Part shown: positions 8,374-17,344 of the stretch, piece by piece
How positions within the stretch are numbered: the stretch's first letter is position 1
How the letters are laid out: the number at the start of each line of letters is the position of its first letter
Source of the DNA: Rhodococcus sp. G-MC3
GTDB taxonomy: Bacteria; Actinomycetota; Actinomycetes; Mycobacteriales; Mycobacteriaceae
Direction: 5' to 3'
DNA length: 64,000 bases
Assembly (NCBI RefSeq): GCF_030063335.1
Contig: NZ_JASISW010000007.1
Span: 124,001 to 188,000, forward strand
Program-made: the position numbers and the translations under genes
Notes under the pieces: generated by a model
Seen by the model: the letters and a program-made list of their open reading frames with translations, nothing else
What the model was told of the DNA's origin: nothing
Databases searched by the model: none

Positions 8374-8546
8374 CAGCGCAGGACCATGTGCAGTTGCTTG
8401 CGGGCATTCTCGGATTCTTCGCGCTGATGGCGTTCATCGCTGCAGTCGTGGGCATTGTCGGCGGTGAACCCAGTATCTGGGCGTCGGCGGTGCTCTTGGG
8501 GTTGCTCGGCGCCCTGGCGTACGTGGTACGGAAAATTCGGGCCTGA
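8370..8546 (+). CDS. 58-residue two-helix membrane protein at the end of the lpqY-sugAB operon
   Basis: The ATG at 8370 overlaps the sugB stop (ATGA), indicating translational coupling. The protein is almost entirely two hydrophobic helices (LLAGILGFFALMAFIAAVVG and WASAVLLGLLGALAYVV) joined by a short GGEPS turn, ending in KIRA. I know no characterised family. It occupies the position sugC has in mycobacteria, so it may be a small accessory subunit of the importer. It is followed by a strong hairpin terminator. Confidence 0.7.
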   Translation: MTAQDHVQLLAGILGFFALMAFIAAVVGIVGGEPSIWASAVLLGLLGALAYVVRKIRA

Positions 8547-8571
8547 ATCAGCCCTCGATGCCCAGCGCTGC

Positions 8572-8619
8572 CCATGTGAGCGGAAATCCGTTGCAGGGGA
8601 CGTATTTCCGCTCACATGG
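8572..8619. terminator. Perfect 16-bp stem, shared terminator between sugAB operon and ino1
   Basis: CCATGTGAGCGGAAAT at 8572-8587 pairs exactly with 8604-8619 around a 16-nt loop. It lies between the convergent 3' ends of the sugar operon (stop 8546) and ino1 (stop 8632). There is no clear T-tract on either side, as is usual in GC-rich actinobacteria. Confidence 0.7.
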
Positions 8620-8631
8620 CGACGAAGTCGC

Positions 8632-9708
8632 CTAAGCCCCGATGATAAATTCTTCGAGCTGGGTACGAGCAACATCGTCCGGAAGCTGCTTCGGCGGGCT
8701 CTTCATCAGGTAGGCAGAAGCCGGAACAACCGGTCCGCCGATGCCGCGGTCCATGGCGATCTTCGCCGCGCGGACAGCGTCGATGATGACGCCTGCAGAG
8801 TTGGGCGAGTCCCAGACCTCGAGCTTGTACTCGAGGTTCAGCGGCACGTCACCGAAGGCACGGCCTTCGAGGCGCACGTAGGCCCACTTGCGGTCGTCGA
8901 GCCAGCCGACGTGGTCGGACGGTCCGATGTGGACGTCCTTGGTGTTGAACTCGCGCTGCAGGTTCGATGTGACGGCCTGTGTCTTGGAGATCTTCTTCGA
9001 CTCGAGGCGGGTGCGCTCGAGCATGTTGAGGAAGTCCATGTTGCCACCGACGTTGAGCTGCATGGTGCGGTCGAGTTGCACGCCGCGATCTTCGAACAGC
9101 TTGGCCATGACGCGGTGCGTGATGGTGGCACCGACCTGGCTCTTGATGTCGTCGCCGACGATGGGAACGCCTGCGTCGGTGAACTTCTTGGCCCAGACGG
9201 GGTCGCTGGCGATGAAGACGGGCAGTGCGTTGACGAATGCCACGCCTGCGTCGATCGAGGCCTGTGCGTAGAACTTGTCGGCCTCTTCGGATCCGACGGG
9301 CAGGTAGGACACCAGGACGTCGACCTTGGCGTCGCGAAGTGCCTGTGCGACGTCGACGGATTCACCGTCGGCCTCGGTGATGGTCTCGCGGTAGTACTTT
9401 CCGAGACCGTCGAGGGTCGGTCCACGAAGAACCTGAACGTCCTTCGGCGGCACGTCGGCGATCTTGATGGTGTTGTTCTCGCTCGAGAAGATCGCGTCGG
9501 ACAGGTCGAAGCCGACCTTCTTGGCGTCCACGTCGAATGCGGCGACGAACTCGACGTCGCGAACGTGGTACTTGCCGAACTTGACGTGCATGAGGCCGGG
9601 AACGGTGACGTTCTCATCGGCGTCCTTGTAGTATTCGACGCCCTGAACCAGGGACGAGGCGCAGTTGCCCACACCCACAATGGCTACGCGGATACTGTTC
9701 TCACCCAT
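8632..9708 (-). CDS. ino1: Inositol-3-phosphate synthase
   Basis: 358 residues, the usual length of the actinobacterial enzyme. It converts glucose 6-phosphate to 1L-myo-inositol 3-phosphate with NAD, the first step towards phosphatidylinositol, its mannosides and mycothiol. The N-terminal Rossmann motif is [18 protein letters not shown], and the family signatures [29 protein letters not shown] and [11 protein letters not shown] are present. The start ATG overlaps the end of the PadR gene by 8 bp, so both are co-transcribed. This matches the Rv0046c-Rv0047c pair. Confidence 0.95.
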   Translation of the reverse strand: MGENSIRVAIVGVGNCASSLVQGVEYYKDADENVTVPGLMHVKFGKYHVRDVEFVAAFDVDAKKVGFDLSDAIFSSENNTIKIADVPPKDVQVLRGPTLDGLGKYYRETITEADGESVDVAQALRDAKVDVLVSYLPVGSEEADKFYAQASIDAGVAFVNALPVFIASDPVWAKKFTDAGVPIVGDDIKSQVGATITHRVMAKLFEDRGVQLDRTMQLNVGGNMDFLNMLERTRLESKKISKTQAVTSNLQREFNTKDVHIGPSDHVGWLDDRKWAYVRLEGRAFGDVPLNLEYKLEVWDSPNSAGVIIDAVRAAKIAMDRGIGGPVVPASAYLMKSPPKQLPDDVARTQLEEFIIGA

Positions 9709-10288
9709 GGTCGGGTTCTCCTTCTGTCTTCGAAACTTTCTTCGGGGTCGGGTTGGGGGTGGCGGGCGGGGCCGCCTGCTCGGCTGCGATCACTTCGTTG
9801 AGCCAGCGCACTTCTCGTTCACTGGATTCGAGTCCGAGCTCGTGGAGCTGCTTGGTATAGCGGTCGAGCGTCCCGCTCGCTCGGTCCACAGCTTCTCGGA
9901 GCCCTTCGCGGCGCTCTTCGACCTGACGTCGTCTGCCTTCGAGGATGCGCACCCGCGCTTCCGCAGGTGTGCGACTGAAGAAGGCGAGGTGGACGCCGAA
10001 TCCGTCGTCGGTGTAGTTCTGTGGTCCCGTGTCCGCAACGAGTTCGGCAAAGCGCTTTTTGCCTTCCGGAGTCAGCTCGTAGACCCGCCGCGCTCGACGT
10101 TTCACGAGAGTGTCCGGGCCGGCATTCTCGGCGATCAGCCCGTCCGCCTGTAGGCGACGCAGGGCCGGATACAACGAGCCGTAGGAAAACGCTCTGAAGG
10201 CACCGAGAAGGCCGGTCAGGCGCTTCCGGAGCTCGTATCCGTGCATCGGAGATTCGAGTAGCAAGCCGAGAATTGCGAGCTCGAGCAT
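9701..10288 (-). CDS. PadR family transcriptional regulator upstream of ino1
   Basis: 195 residues. The N-terminal PadR winged helix starts at the first residue ([20 protein letters not shown], then [16 protein letters not shown] and [17 protein letters not shown]). A C-terminal helical dimerisation region rich in Arg/Glu and a Pro-rich tail follow. The ATG at 10288 is set by the domain start and by AGGAAGGAT just upstream. It shares an mRNA with ino1, as Rv0047c does, and is likely autoregulatory through the palindrome 65 bp upstream. Its regulation of inositol synthesis is inferred from linkage. Confidence 0.85.
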   Translation of the reverse strand: MLELAILGLLLESPMHGYELRKRLTGLLGAFRAFSYGSLYPALRRLQADGLIAENAGPDTLVKRRARRVYELTPEGKKRFAELVADTGPQNYTDDGFGVHLAFFSRTPAEARVRILEGRRRQVEERREGLREAVDRASGTLDRYTKQLHELGLESSEREVRWLNEVIAAEQAAPPATPNPTPKKVSKTEGEPDHG

Positions 10289-10352
10289 GCATCCTTCCTC
10301 TCCTGTGCCGATGGACCACTTACCTGATGCGATTACCGAGCATATACACAAT

Positions 10353-10369
10353 TGTATCGCGGCGATACA
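10353..10369. promoter_or_regulatory. Perfect 17-bp palindrome, probable PadR operator
   Basis: TGTATCGC-G-GCGATACA is a perfect dyad, close to the ATGTAT/ATACAT half-sites typical of PadR operators. It is followed by overlapping ACATGT and TGTACA palindromes up to 10376. It lies in the 315-bp region between the PadR-ino1 operon and the DUF5318-ponA1 genes. I see no gene in the rest of that region. Confidence 0.65.
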
Positions 10370-10603
10370 TGTACATACATATCGGCAAGTCGCATTGCAA
10401 GGACATTCGGTCAGATGATGGTGAGTTCGGGGTGGGCGAGCGTGCCGGAGCGCCGGCAGTCCGCCGACGCTGTGTCGAGGTTGCGCAGGCGGGGTGCGGA
10501 AAGTTGCATATGCACAGGTGGCGCACCGTGCCCGACACTGCTCGACGCCTGGCAACGACGGCGGCTGGCCCGTACCTCGGCGGCCGCACGTAGTCTGGTC
10601 AAC

Positions 10604-11035
10604 GTGCGACTTCAGCGACAGGTGGTGGACTACGCCCTTCAGCGACGGTCACTGCTTGCTGAGGTCTACTCGGGTAGGACCGGGGTCAGTGCTGTGTGCG
10701 ATGCAGACCCCTACCTGCTCCGAGCCGCCAAGTTCCATGGCCGCGGCAGTGACGTGGTGTGTCCCATCTGCCGTAAAGAACAGCTCACTCATGTGTCGTG
10801 GGTGTTCGGGGAGAAGCTCGGGACTCTGTCCGGCTCGGCGCGCACGGCGGAGGAGCTGGTTCGTCTGGCGTCAACGCAGGAGGAGTTCTCGGTACACGTC
10901 GTCGAGGTGTGCCGATCCTGCAGCTGGAACCACCTCGTGCAGTCCTACGTGCTCGGCGCGGTTCCAGCGCCGAAGCAACCACGACGCCCAAGATCCGAAT
11001 CTCGCCAACCGAACTGCCGAACTGCGAGCGAGTGA
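10604..11035 (+). CDS. DUF5318 family protein (Rv0049-like)
   Basis: 143 residues. The GTG at 10604 begins the highly conserved stretch MRLQRQVVDYALQRRSLLAE. Two Cys pairs, CPIC and CRSC, suggest a zinc ribbon. The conserved GSARTAEELV and CSWNHLVQSYVLG segments follow, then a basic variable tail. Function is unknown, but the gene is consistently placed just upstream of ponA1 in Corynebacteriales, hinting at a link to cell-wall growth. The frame extends upstream to 10352 without family similarity, so the GTG is preferred. Confidence 0.85.
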   Translation: MRLQRQVVDYALQRRSLLAEVYSGRTGVSAVCDADPYLLRAAKFHGRGSDVVCPICRKEQLTHVSWVFGEKLGTLSGSARTAEELVRLASTQEEFSVHVVEVCRSCSWNHLVQSYVLGAVPAPKQPRRPRSESRQPNCRTASE

Positions 11036-11137
11036 CACAATCGCAACGCTGACGAAGCCGGGCGGCGAACGGTCATGCCCACAGAGGTGCAGCCCTGCCG
11101 CCGAACGGGCAACACCGCAAACACTGGAGACCTGTAA

Positions 11138-13699
11138 GTGAGTTCCCCCTACGACAACAACCCGGGTGGTAAGTCCGGAGATGGCGAACCCTCGAGGCGT
11201 CCGCCGAATGGCCCACCGGGCGGCCCGTACGGCCCGCCTCCCGGCCAGCCGCCGCTTCGTCGCGATGCGCAAGGACGTCCCATCCCACCGCCGATGCGCC
11301 GTGATGCACAGGGGCGTCCGATCCCACCGCAGATGCATCGTGATGCGCAGGGTCGGCCCATCCCCCCACCTGCAGGCCGTCCTCCCGTCGGTCGACCGCC
11401 GACAGGACAGCAGCCGAGCCGGCCTCCGATCGGCCCGCCCCCTGGTCGTCCCATCGCGGGCGGGCCACCGCGCACGCCCCCACCGATCGATCCACCGGAT
11501 GACGATTCCCCACGCTCTTCGGGCAGTGAGCCGCCCGAGCCGCCCGAGAGAGGTATCGCCGCGAAAACGAAGAAGAAGTCCAAGTGGCGTGTCGTTCGAC
11601 GAACGATGTACGCGCTGATCGCGCTCGGTTTGATCGTCCCGCTTCTGGCGTTCATGGTGGCGTACACCGTCGAGGACGTTCCGCGTCCCGGTGACATCAA
11701 GACCAACCAAGTTGCGACCATTCTTGCATCCGACAGCACGACCGAGCTCGGTAGAATTGTTCCGCCCGAGGGCAACCGCACTGACGTCTCGATCGACCAG
11801 ATTCCCCTGCACGTGCGCAACGCTGTGCTGTCGGCGGAGGACAGGGATTTCTACTCCAACCCCGGTTTCTCGGTCACCGGTTTCGGTCGCGCCCTTCGTG
11901 ACAACCTGCTCGGTCGCGACAGCGCGGGCGGTGGTTCGACCATCACTCAGCAGTACGTCAAGAATGCGCTCGTCGGTTCCGAGCGCTCGCTGACCCGAAA
12001 AATGCGGGAGCTCGTCATTTCTTCGAAGATGGCGCGCCAGTGGTCCAAGGACGACATCTTGGCCGCGTACCTCAACACCATCTACTTCGGCCGCGGTGCG
12101 TATGGCATCGCAGCAGCGTCGACGGCGTACTTCGGCAAGCCCGTCGAGCAGCTGTCCGTCGAGGAAGGCGCGGTCCTCGCGGCGGTCATCCAGCAGCCCT
12201 CGAATCTGGATCCGGAGTCCAATATCGAGGGCGCAACGTCCCGCTGGAACTACGTCCTCGACGGAATGGTGAGCCAGGGCAATCTCGATCAGGCTCAGCG
12301 TGCCGCGATGGTCTATCCGCAGTGGATACCGAGCGCTCAGGCCGAGAACAGCGATTCCGACAGCGGCCCCAACGGACTCATCAAAGCGCAGGTGTTGCGT
12401 GAGCTCTCTGCCGCCGGCGTGAGCGGGCAGGACCTCAATACCGAGGGATTGCAGATCACCACCACGATCGATCCGGCCGCGCAGGCCGCCGCGATCGATG
12501 CGGTGAACACCAACATGGAAGGTGAATCGCCGGATCTGCGTACGGCGTCGGTCTCGGTCGATCCCAAGACAGGTGCGATCAAGTCCTACTACGGCGGCGC
12601 CGACGGCGGTGGATTCGACTTCGCCCAGGCTGGTCTGCAGACGGGTTCGTCGTTCAAGGTCTTCGGTCTCGCTGCTGCTCTGGACCAAGGGATCCCGCTT
12701 TCGCAGATGTACGACAGCTCTTCGCTGACCGTCAACGGAATCCCCATCAGCAATGTCGAAGGTGAGTCCTGCGGAACCTGCACCATCGCTGAAGCGCTCA
12801 AGAGATCGCTGAACACCAGTTTCTACCGCATGGAACTGGCGATGGACAACGGCCCGGAAGCAATCGCCGCGATGGCGCACAAGCTTGGTATCGCCGCGGA
12901 ACTCCCCGGTATCGGACCCACATTGACAGAGGGTGCCGGAGTAGGCCCCAACAACGGAATTGTGCTCGGCCAGTACCAAAGCCGAGTGTTGGACATGGCA
13001 TCTGCCTACGCGACGCTCGCAGCGTCGGGTGTGTACCACGCACCGCACTTCGTACAGAAAGTCGTCACCGCCGACGGCACCGTTCTTCTCGATCGCGGAG
13101 CTGAACCGGGTGAGCAGGTCGTGTCCCCTGCAGTCGCCGACAACGTGTCCGCAGCAATGCGCCCGATCGCCGGCTACTCCAACGGCCACAACCTGGCCGG
13201 TGGCCGGCAATCTGCAGCCAAGACCGGAACCGCGCAGCTCGGCGACACCGGTGAGAACAAGGACGCCTGGATGGTCGGTTACACACCGTCGCTGGCGACG
13301 GCTGTCTGGGTCGGCACCGAGCAGGGACTCCCGCTGGAGAACAGCTACGGCGGCGCGATCTACGGTTCGGGAATCCCGTCCGACATCTGGAAGGCCACGA
13401 TGGACGGCGGTCTCGAAGGCACCCCCAACGAGACGTTCCCGACACCTGAACCGATCGCGGGACAGGCTGGTGTTCCTCAGTATTCGGCCCCGGCCGCACC
13501 GTCGACGCGGGCGACGGCTACGCAGGAGCAGCCGGCTGTCACGTTGCCGATCCCGACGGAGATTTCGCCTCCGGTGGTGATCACACCGCGGCAGGTGGAG
13601 ATCCTTCCTGGCGTAACGATTCCGCTTCCTGGACTTGCACCGGCACCGACGCCGGAATCGCCTGCGGTCCAGGAGCCGTCACCCGCTCCAGCCAGGTAA
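11138..13699 (+). CDS. ponA1: Bifunctional class A penicillin-binding protein PonA1
   Basis: 853 residues; polymerises glycan strands and cross-links peptides in the periplasm. A cytoplasmic Pro/Arg/Gly-rich tail of about 150 residues contains a 13-residue repeat (separate entry). One membrane anchor follows (TMYALIALGLIVPLLAFMVA). The GT51 transglycosylase has the catalytic Glu near residue 234 (SAEDRDFYSNPG). The transpeptidase domain has SxxK (SSFK, Ser504), SLN and KTGT motifs. A Pro/Thr/Ala-rich C-terminal tail ends the protein. The start is GTG after GGAG at 11125. In mycobacteria PonA1 is a polar-growth enzyme; position next to the DUF5318 gene matches Rv0049-Rv0050. Confidence 0.95.
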   Translation: MSSPYDNNPGGKSGDGEPSRRPPNGPPGGPYGPPPGQPPLRRDAQGRPIPPPMRRDAQGRPIPPQMHRDAQGRPIPPPAGRPPVGRPPTGQQPSRPPIGPPPGRPIAGGPPRTPPPIDPPDDDSPRSSGSEPPEPPERGIAAKTKKKSKWRVVRRTMYALIALGLIVPLLAFMVAYTVEDVPRPGDIKTNQVATILASDSTTELGRIVPPEGNRTDVSIDQIPLHVRNAVLSAEDRDFYSNPGFSVTGFGRALRDNLLGRDSAGGGSTITQQYVKNALVGSERSLTRKMRELVISSKMARQWSKDDILAAYLNTIYFGRGAYGIAAASTAYFGKPVEQLSVEEGAVLAAVIQQPSNLDPESNIEGATSRWNYVLDGMVSQGNLDQAQRAAMVYPQWIPSAQAENSDSDSGPNGLIKAQVLRELSAAGVSGQDLNTEGLQITTTIDPAAQAAAIDAVNTNMEGESPDLRTASVSVDPKTGAIKSYYGGADGGGFDFAQAGLQTGSSFKVFGLAAALDQGIPLSQMYDSSSLTVNGIPISNVEGESCGTCTIAEALKRSLNTSFYRMELAMDNGPEAIAAMAHKLGIAAELPGIGPTLTEGAGVGPNNGIVLGQYQSRVLDMASAYATLAASGVYHAPHFVQKVVTADGTVLLDRGAEPGEQVVSPAVADNVSAAMRPIAGYSNGHNLAGGRQSAAKTGTAQLGDTGENKDAWMVGYTPSLATAVWVGTEQGLPLENSYGGAIYGSGIPSDIWKATMDGGLEGTPNETFPTPEPIAGQAGVPQYSAPAAPSTRATATQEQPAVTLPIPTEISPPVVITPRQVEILPGVTIPLPGLAPAPTPESPAVQEPSPAPAR
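11258..11374 (+). repeat. Three in-frame 39-bp repeats in the PonA1 cytoplasmic tail
   Basis: Codons 41-79 encode three 13-residue units: RRDAQGRPIPPPM, RRDAQGRPIPPQM and HRDAQGRPIPPPA. The nucleotide copies differ at several third positions, so the peptide rather than only the DNA is conserved. The units may bind a cytoplasmic partner of the elongation machinery (inference). Confidence 0.85.
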
Positions 13700-13709
13700 C
13701 CTGACCGGT

Positions 13710-15272
13710 GTGAGCGAGAGCAAATCCGGCAGGCCGGGTACGCGCAGAGTCGCGAGTCCGGCACCGCTTGCGCCGGATCTCGCCTCGGACAGCACGCGTG
13801 ATCTTCCAGGAACATCGGATCCGACGACGGCTGAGTTCGCAGCCGTCGTCGGAGGTCCGGCAGGCAAGCATGCGCTGATCGGGCGGCAGCGTTTCATGAC
13901 CCCGATGCGTGTCCTGTTGCTGTTGGCGTTGGTGTTTCTCAGCCTCGGATGGTTCGCGAAAGCCGGGTGTATCCAGCAGGCGCCCAACGGTCCCGGCGGG
14001 GAGCTTGGACTCGACTGGAGCGGCAGCCGTCAGTACGTCGCTATGTGCTACTCGGACACTGTGCCGTTGTACGGCGCCGAGCGACTCGACGAGGGTGCGT
14101 TCCCCTACAAGAAGTCGTGGGAGGAAGCCTCTTCCGACGGAACCACTCAAATCCGGTACATGGAGTACCCGGTGCTGTCCGGCCTCTATCAGTACGGATC
14201 CGCGGTTGTCGCGAAGGCGTGGAATTCGGTTCCGTGGTTACCTCAGGCCTTGGCGGTAGTCGTCTACTTCAACGTCGTGGCCGTGGGTTTGGTGCTCGCG
14301 TGGTTGGTGACGGTGTGGGCCACCGCTCTCTCGGCCGGTCGCCGGATCTGGGATGCCGCCTTGGTTGCGGCGTCGCCACTGGTGATCGTCCACGGGTTCA
14401 CCAATTTCGACGCTCTTGCCACGGCGTGCGCTGCCGGTGGAATCCTGGCGTGGGGCCGCAAGCGGCCGGTGCTCGCGGGCATCCTGCTCGGGCTGGGCGG
14501 CGCGGTCAAACTTTATCCACTCCTGTTTCTCGGCCCACTCCTCGTATTGTGCTGGCGTGCAGGCAAGATGCGCGACTGGGGAATAGCAACGTGTGCGGCC
14601 GCAGCTGCATGGCTGGTGGTCAATCTCCCCATTGCGCTGCTGTACCCGAGCGGGTGGTACGAGTTTTTCAGGCTCAATTCCGCCCGCGGCGCCGATCCGG
14701 ACTCGATTTACAACGTGCTGTCCTCCTTCACCGGGTGGTCCGGATTCGACGGCGCGCTCTACCCCGGTGACAAGCCGCTGTTTCTCAATGCTGTGACGCT
14801 TCTGTTGTTCGCGTTGGTGTGCGTTGTCATTGCGTACATCGGTATGAATGCTCCGACGCGACCGAGGTTGGCGCAGTTGGCCTTTCTCGTTGTCGCCGGC
14901 TTCCTGCTGACCAACAAGGTGTGGAGCCCACAATATTCGCTGTGGCTCGTTCCCCTGGCCGTTCTTGCTCTGCCGCATCGCCGGATCTTGTTGGCGTGGA
15001 TGGTAATCGACGCATTCGTGTGGTTTCCGCGGATGTATTACTACCTCGGCGTCGCCAACAAGGGCATTCCCGAGCAGTGGTTCACGGCGGCAATCGTTCT
15101 GCGTGATATCGCGGTCATGGGACTCTGCGCCATGGTAGTCCGGCAGATCTACCGTCCGTCCGAGGATCTCGTGCGCCGTGGTGGCCTCGACGATCCCGTC
15201 GGGGGTGTGCTCGACCGTGCGCCCGATGCGCATCGAATCACCAAGACCGGACCCCGTCAGGCCCTTACGTAA
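13710..15272 (+). CDS. GT87-family polyprenol-phosphate mannosyltransferase-like membrane protein (Rv0051-like)
   Basis: 520 residues starting at a GTG 10 bp after ponA1. After a cytoplasmic region of about 60 residues there are about ten membrane segments. GT87/DUF2029 signatures are YMEYPVLSGLYQYG, GFTNFDALATACAAGG, GGAVKLYPLLFLGPLL and NKVWSPQYSLWLVPL. Members use polyprenyl-phosphomannose to add mannose to lipoglycans or glycoproteins on the outer face of the membrane. The precise substrate is not known. It corresponds to Rv0051 in the ponA1 operon. Its last 16 bp overlap the convergent tandem-TerD gene. Confidence 0.85.
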   Translation: MSESKSGRPGTRRVASPAPLAPDLASDSTRDLPGTSDPTTAEFAAVVGGPAGKHALIGRQRFMTPMRVLLLLALVFLSLGWFAKAGCIQQAPNGPGGELGLDWSGSRQYVAMCYSDTVPLYGAERLDEGAFPYKKSWEEASSDGTTQIRYMEYPVLSGLYQYGSAVVAKAWNSVPWLPQALAVVVYFNVVAVGLVLAWLVTVWATALSAGRRIWDAALVAASPLVIVHGFTNFDALATACAAGGILAWGRKRPVLAGILLGLGGAVKLYPLLFLGPLLVLCWRAGKMRDWGIATCAAAAAWLVVNLPIALLYPSGWYEFFRLNSARGADPDSIYNVLSSFTGWSGFDGALYPGDKPLFLNAVTLLLFALVCVVIAYIGMNAPTRPRLAQLAFLVVAGFLLTNKVWSPQYSLWLVPLAVLALPHRRILLAWMVIDAFVWFPRMYYYLGVANKGIPEQWFTAAIVLRDIAVMGLCAMVVRQIYRPSEDLVRRGGLDDPVGGVLDRAPDAHRITKTGPRQALT

Positions 15273-16504
15273 GGTCCAAGCTGCGGAACAGCTTCTCCCG
15301 CATGCTTTGCGTTGATACCTTCGCCGATGGCCTGCAGTTTCCAGTTGCCGCCGTCGCGGTACACCTTGGCCATGACCAGACCGGTGAAGGCCATTCCGCC
15401 CTGCAGTGTGAACCGTGCGAGTTCGACGTTGTTCGTGTCGTCGACGAGTCGGCAGAACGCATTGCCGACTTGCTCGAACGTCTGGCCGCGGTAGGACGTC
15501 ACAGTGAAGACGATGGCGGTCACGTGGGAAGGTACACGGGTCAGGTCGACGTTGACGACCTCGTCGTCACCTTCTCCTTCGCCCGTCAGGTTGTCACCCT
15601 GGTGCTGAATCGATCCGTCCTTGGCCTTGAGTTGGCCGTAGTAGACGACGTCGTTGACCTGGTTGCCGGCGAACATGATCGCGGAGGCGTCGAGGTCGAT
15701 GTTGCCGCCCTTTCCGCCCCCTCCGAAGAAGCTGGATTTCTTCGGAGCTGCAACCGGATCCCAGCCGAGTCCCATGCGGATCTTGGTCAGTGCGACTCCG
15801 CCGTCCTTGCGGAGCGTCACCTTCTGGCCCTTGGTGAGGCTGACCGGACGTGCCTTGGTCAGGCTGACCTCGGGTGGGCCCGTGGGTGCGGCGGTGGGCG
15901 CAGGAGTCGGTGCGGGGGGTGCTGGGGGCGCCGGGGGTGCAGCGGCTGGTGTGGGAGTCGGCGCCGACGCGGGCTGCGCTGCCGGGGCATCGTCGACGGA
16001 TACGCCGTGATCCGTCACCAGTGCGGCGAAGCCGCCTGCGTATCCCTGCCCTACGGCTCGCACCTTCCAAGATCCTGAACGCCGATAGATCTCGACCGCG
16101 ATGACGATCGACTCGGTGTTCAAGCCGTCGATCGTGTAGTGGAAGAGCGAATTGCCTTGTGTATCAGCGACGTAGGCGGTGGGAGGCGCGGAGCGACCGA
16201 AGCTGCTCGACGTGTCCTCCAGGGTGATGACTGCACGGATCTGTTCGATGTCCGCGGGCACCTGGGAAAGTGAGACCGCGAGCTGTGCAGGCTGGCCGGC
16301 CTGCCCCTGAACCAATCGGACGCCGGGTCCGCTCGGTTGGTTGAAGAACACGAAATCCGCATCGGAGCGCACTTTGCCGTCGGCGCCGACCATCAGCGCG
16401 GACAGATCCGCCGGGGCGGAAATCTGTATGGAGACGACCACGTCGGTGGCGGTGATCGGACCGTTCTGGCCTTTCGCCAAGGTGCGGCCGGCGGGAGTAG
16501 ACAT
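15257..16504 (-). CDS. Tandem TerD-domain protein
   Basis: 415 residues. An N-terminal TerD-like domain (about residues 10-165) is joined by an Ala/Pro-rich linker (about 175-215) to a complete TerD domain. Only the second domain keeps the calcium-site signatures (NIDLDASAIMF and [13 protein letters not shown]). The first has ADFVFFNQPSGPG and no acidic cluster, so it is probably not metal-binding. TerD proteins are cytoplasmic or peripheral calcium-binding stress proteins. ATG at 16504 follows GAAGGA. A start 15 codons upstream is possible but adds no domain. It is the last gene of the minus-strand Ter array. Confidence 0.9.
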   Translation of the reverse strand: MSTPAGRTLAKGQNGPITATDVVVSIQISAPADLSALMVGADGKVRSDADFVFFNQPSGPGVRLVQGQAGQPAQLAVSLSQVPADIEQIRAVITLEDTSSSFGRSAPPTAYVADTQGNSLFHYTIDGLNTESIVIAVEIYRRSGSWKVRAVGQGYAGGFAALVTDHGVSVDDAPAAQPASAPTPTPAAAPPAPPAPPAPTPAPTAAPTGPPEVSLTKARPVSLTKGQKVTLRKDGGVALTKIRMGLGWDPVAAPKKSSFFGGGGKGGNIDLDASAIMFAGNQVNDVVYYGQLKAKDGSIQHQGDNLTGEGEGDDEVVNVDLTRVPSHVTAIVFTVTSYRGQTFEQVGNAFCRLVDDTNNVELARFTLQGGMAFTGLVMAKVYRDGGNWKLQAIGEGINAKHAGEAVPQLGPYVRA

Positions 16505-16588
16505 GTGTGTCCTTCGTGTAGAAAGCGGATCGTCTCTGCCGCTCACCAATGTACTGGGTCTATTTGTCCGTTTGTGGTCACGGCGGTG

Positions 16589-17344
16589 TCAACGGGCGGG
16601 ATGGTTCGCGTTCTTCTCGTTCGCGAGCTTCCTTATCTCGTCGCCCAGATCCAACAACGACGCGGCCGTCACAGTGATCATCGAGGAATGTCGGATCATG
16701 TACCGGCCGTCACCTGGCACATCGGCCCACTGCACTCCGGTTGGATCGTTGTCTGGTCTGCTGTCCGCCGCAGGTCCAGCGCAGACATGAATTTCACCCG
16801 CGCTGGATCTGGGGTGCGAGAACAGTGTCTCCAATTGCTTGTCCGCGGAGTTCTGGGAGACGCTCTGGAACAATGAAGTGCCGCCCTCGGATGGGCGTAC
16901 GTCGATTCGCGCCGACCTTCCCGGTTCCGCCGGGGGCAGTACGTCCAGGATCATGCGCACAGCGCGGTGACTCTCGACGAGGTGGACGGCTACCGGCCCT
17001 CCCGAGGAATCGTCGACTCCTGGTTGCTGCACCAGAACCGTGGCCACCTCGTGTCGTATCGCCGCGTGTGCTCGAAGCTTCGTGGGTGCTGAACCTACAG
17101 TCCTGGTGTGACCGATGAGTTCGATGCGCAGTTGCGGATCCCGGATGATGTTCGTTGCGACCCGTAAGTCGTCATCGAACTGTGCCAGCATGGAATCGGC
17201 TGCGTCTTGACGCTGTCGATGGTAATCGGCTGCCGAGTCGGCGGTCACTTGGAATTGAAGTGGAAACGGGAGACGGTCGCGTCCGACGTGTTCCATCAGC
17301 ATGCGGAATTCCAATCCGCCGACGGTCCAACTGCATTCGTTCAC
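16589..17344 (-). CDS. EspG-family type VII secretion chaperone-like protein
   Basis: 251 residues with the EspG fold signature at the start (SWTVGGLEFRMLMEHVGRDR, then PFPLQF), an Arg/Asp-rich mid-section and a helical C-terminus (LLDLGDEIRKLANEKN). EspG proteins bind the helical tip of PPE-type substrates in the cytosol and hand them to the ESX membrane complex. The GTG start overlaps the stop of the PPE-like substrate gene (GTGA), the classic substrate-chaperone arrangement. No ESX core genes (eccB-E, mycP) lie in the window. Confidence 0.75.
   Translation of the reverse strand: MNECSWTVGGLEFRMLMEHVGRDRLPFPLQFQVTADSAADYHRQRQDAADSMLAQFDDDLRVATNIIRDPQLRIELIGHTRTVGSAPTKLRAHAAIRHEVATVLVQQPGVDDSSGGPVAVHLVESHRAVRMILDVLPPAEPGRSARIDVRPSEGGTSLFQSVSQNSADKQLETLFSHPRSSAGEIHVCAGPAADSRPDNDPTGVQWADVPGDGRYMIRHSSMITVTAASLLDLGDEIRKLANEKNANHPAR

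Noticed and set aside
11258-11374. CRISPR-like array suggested by regular repeats
   Set aside because: The units are contiguous in-frame coding repeats of PonA1 with no spacers; no CRISPR array was seen anywhere in the window.
10871-13210. Long open frame antisense to ponA1 (779 codons, minus strand)
   Set aside because: It mirrors a well-supported PonA1 gene, has no family resemblance and an Arg/His/Gly-rich composition typical of antisense frames in GC-rich DNA.
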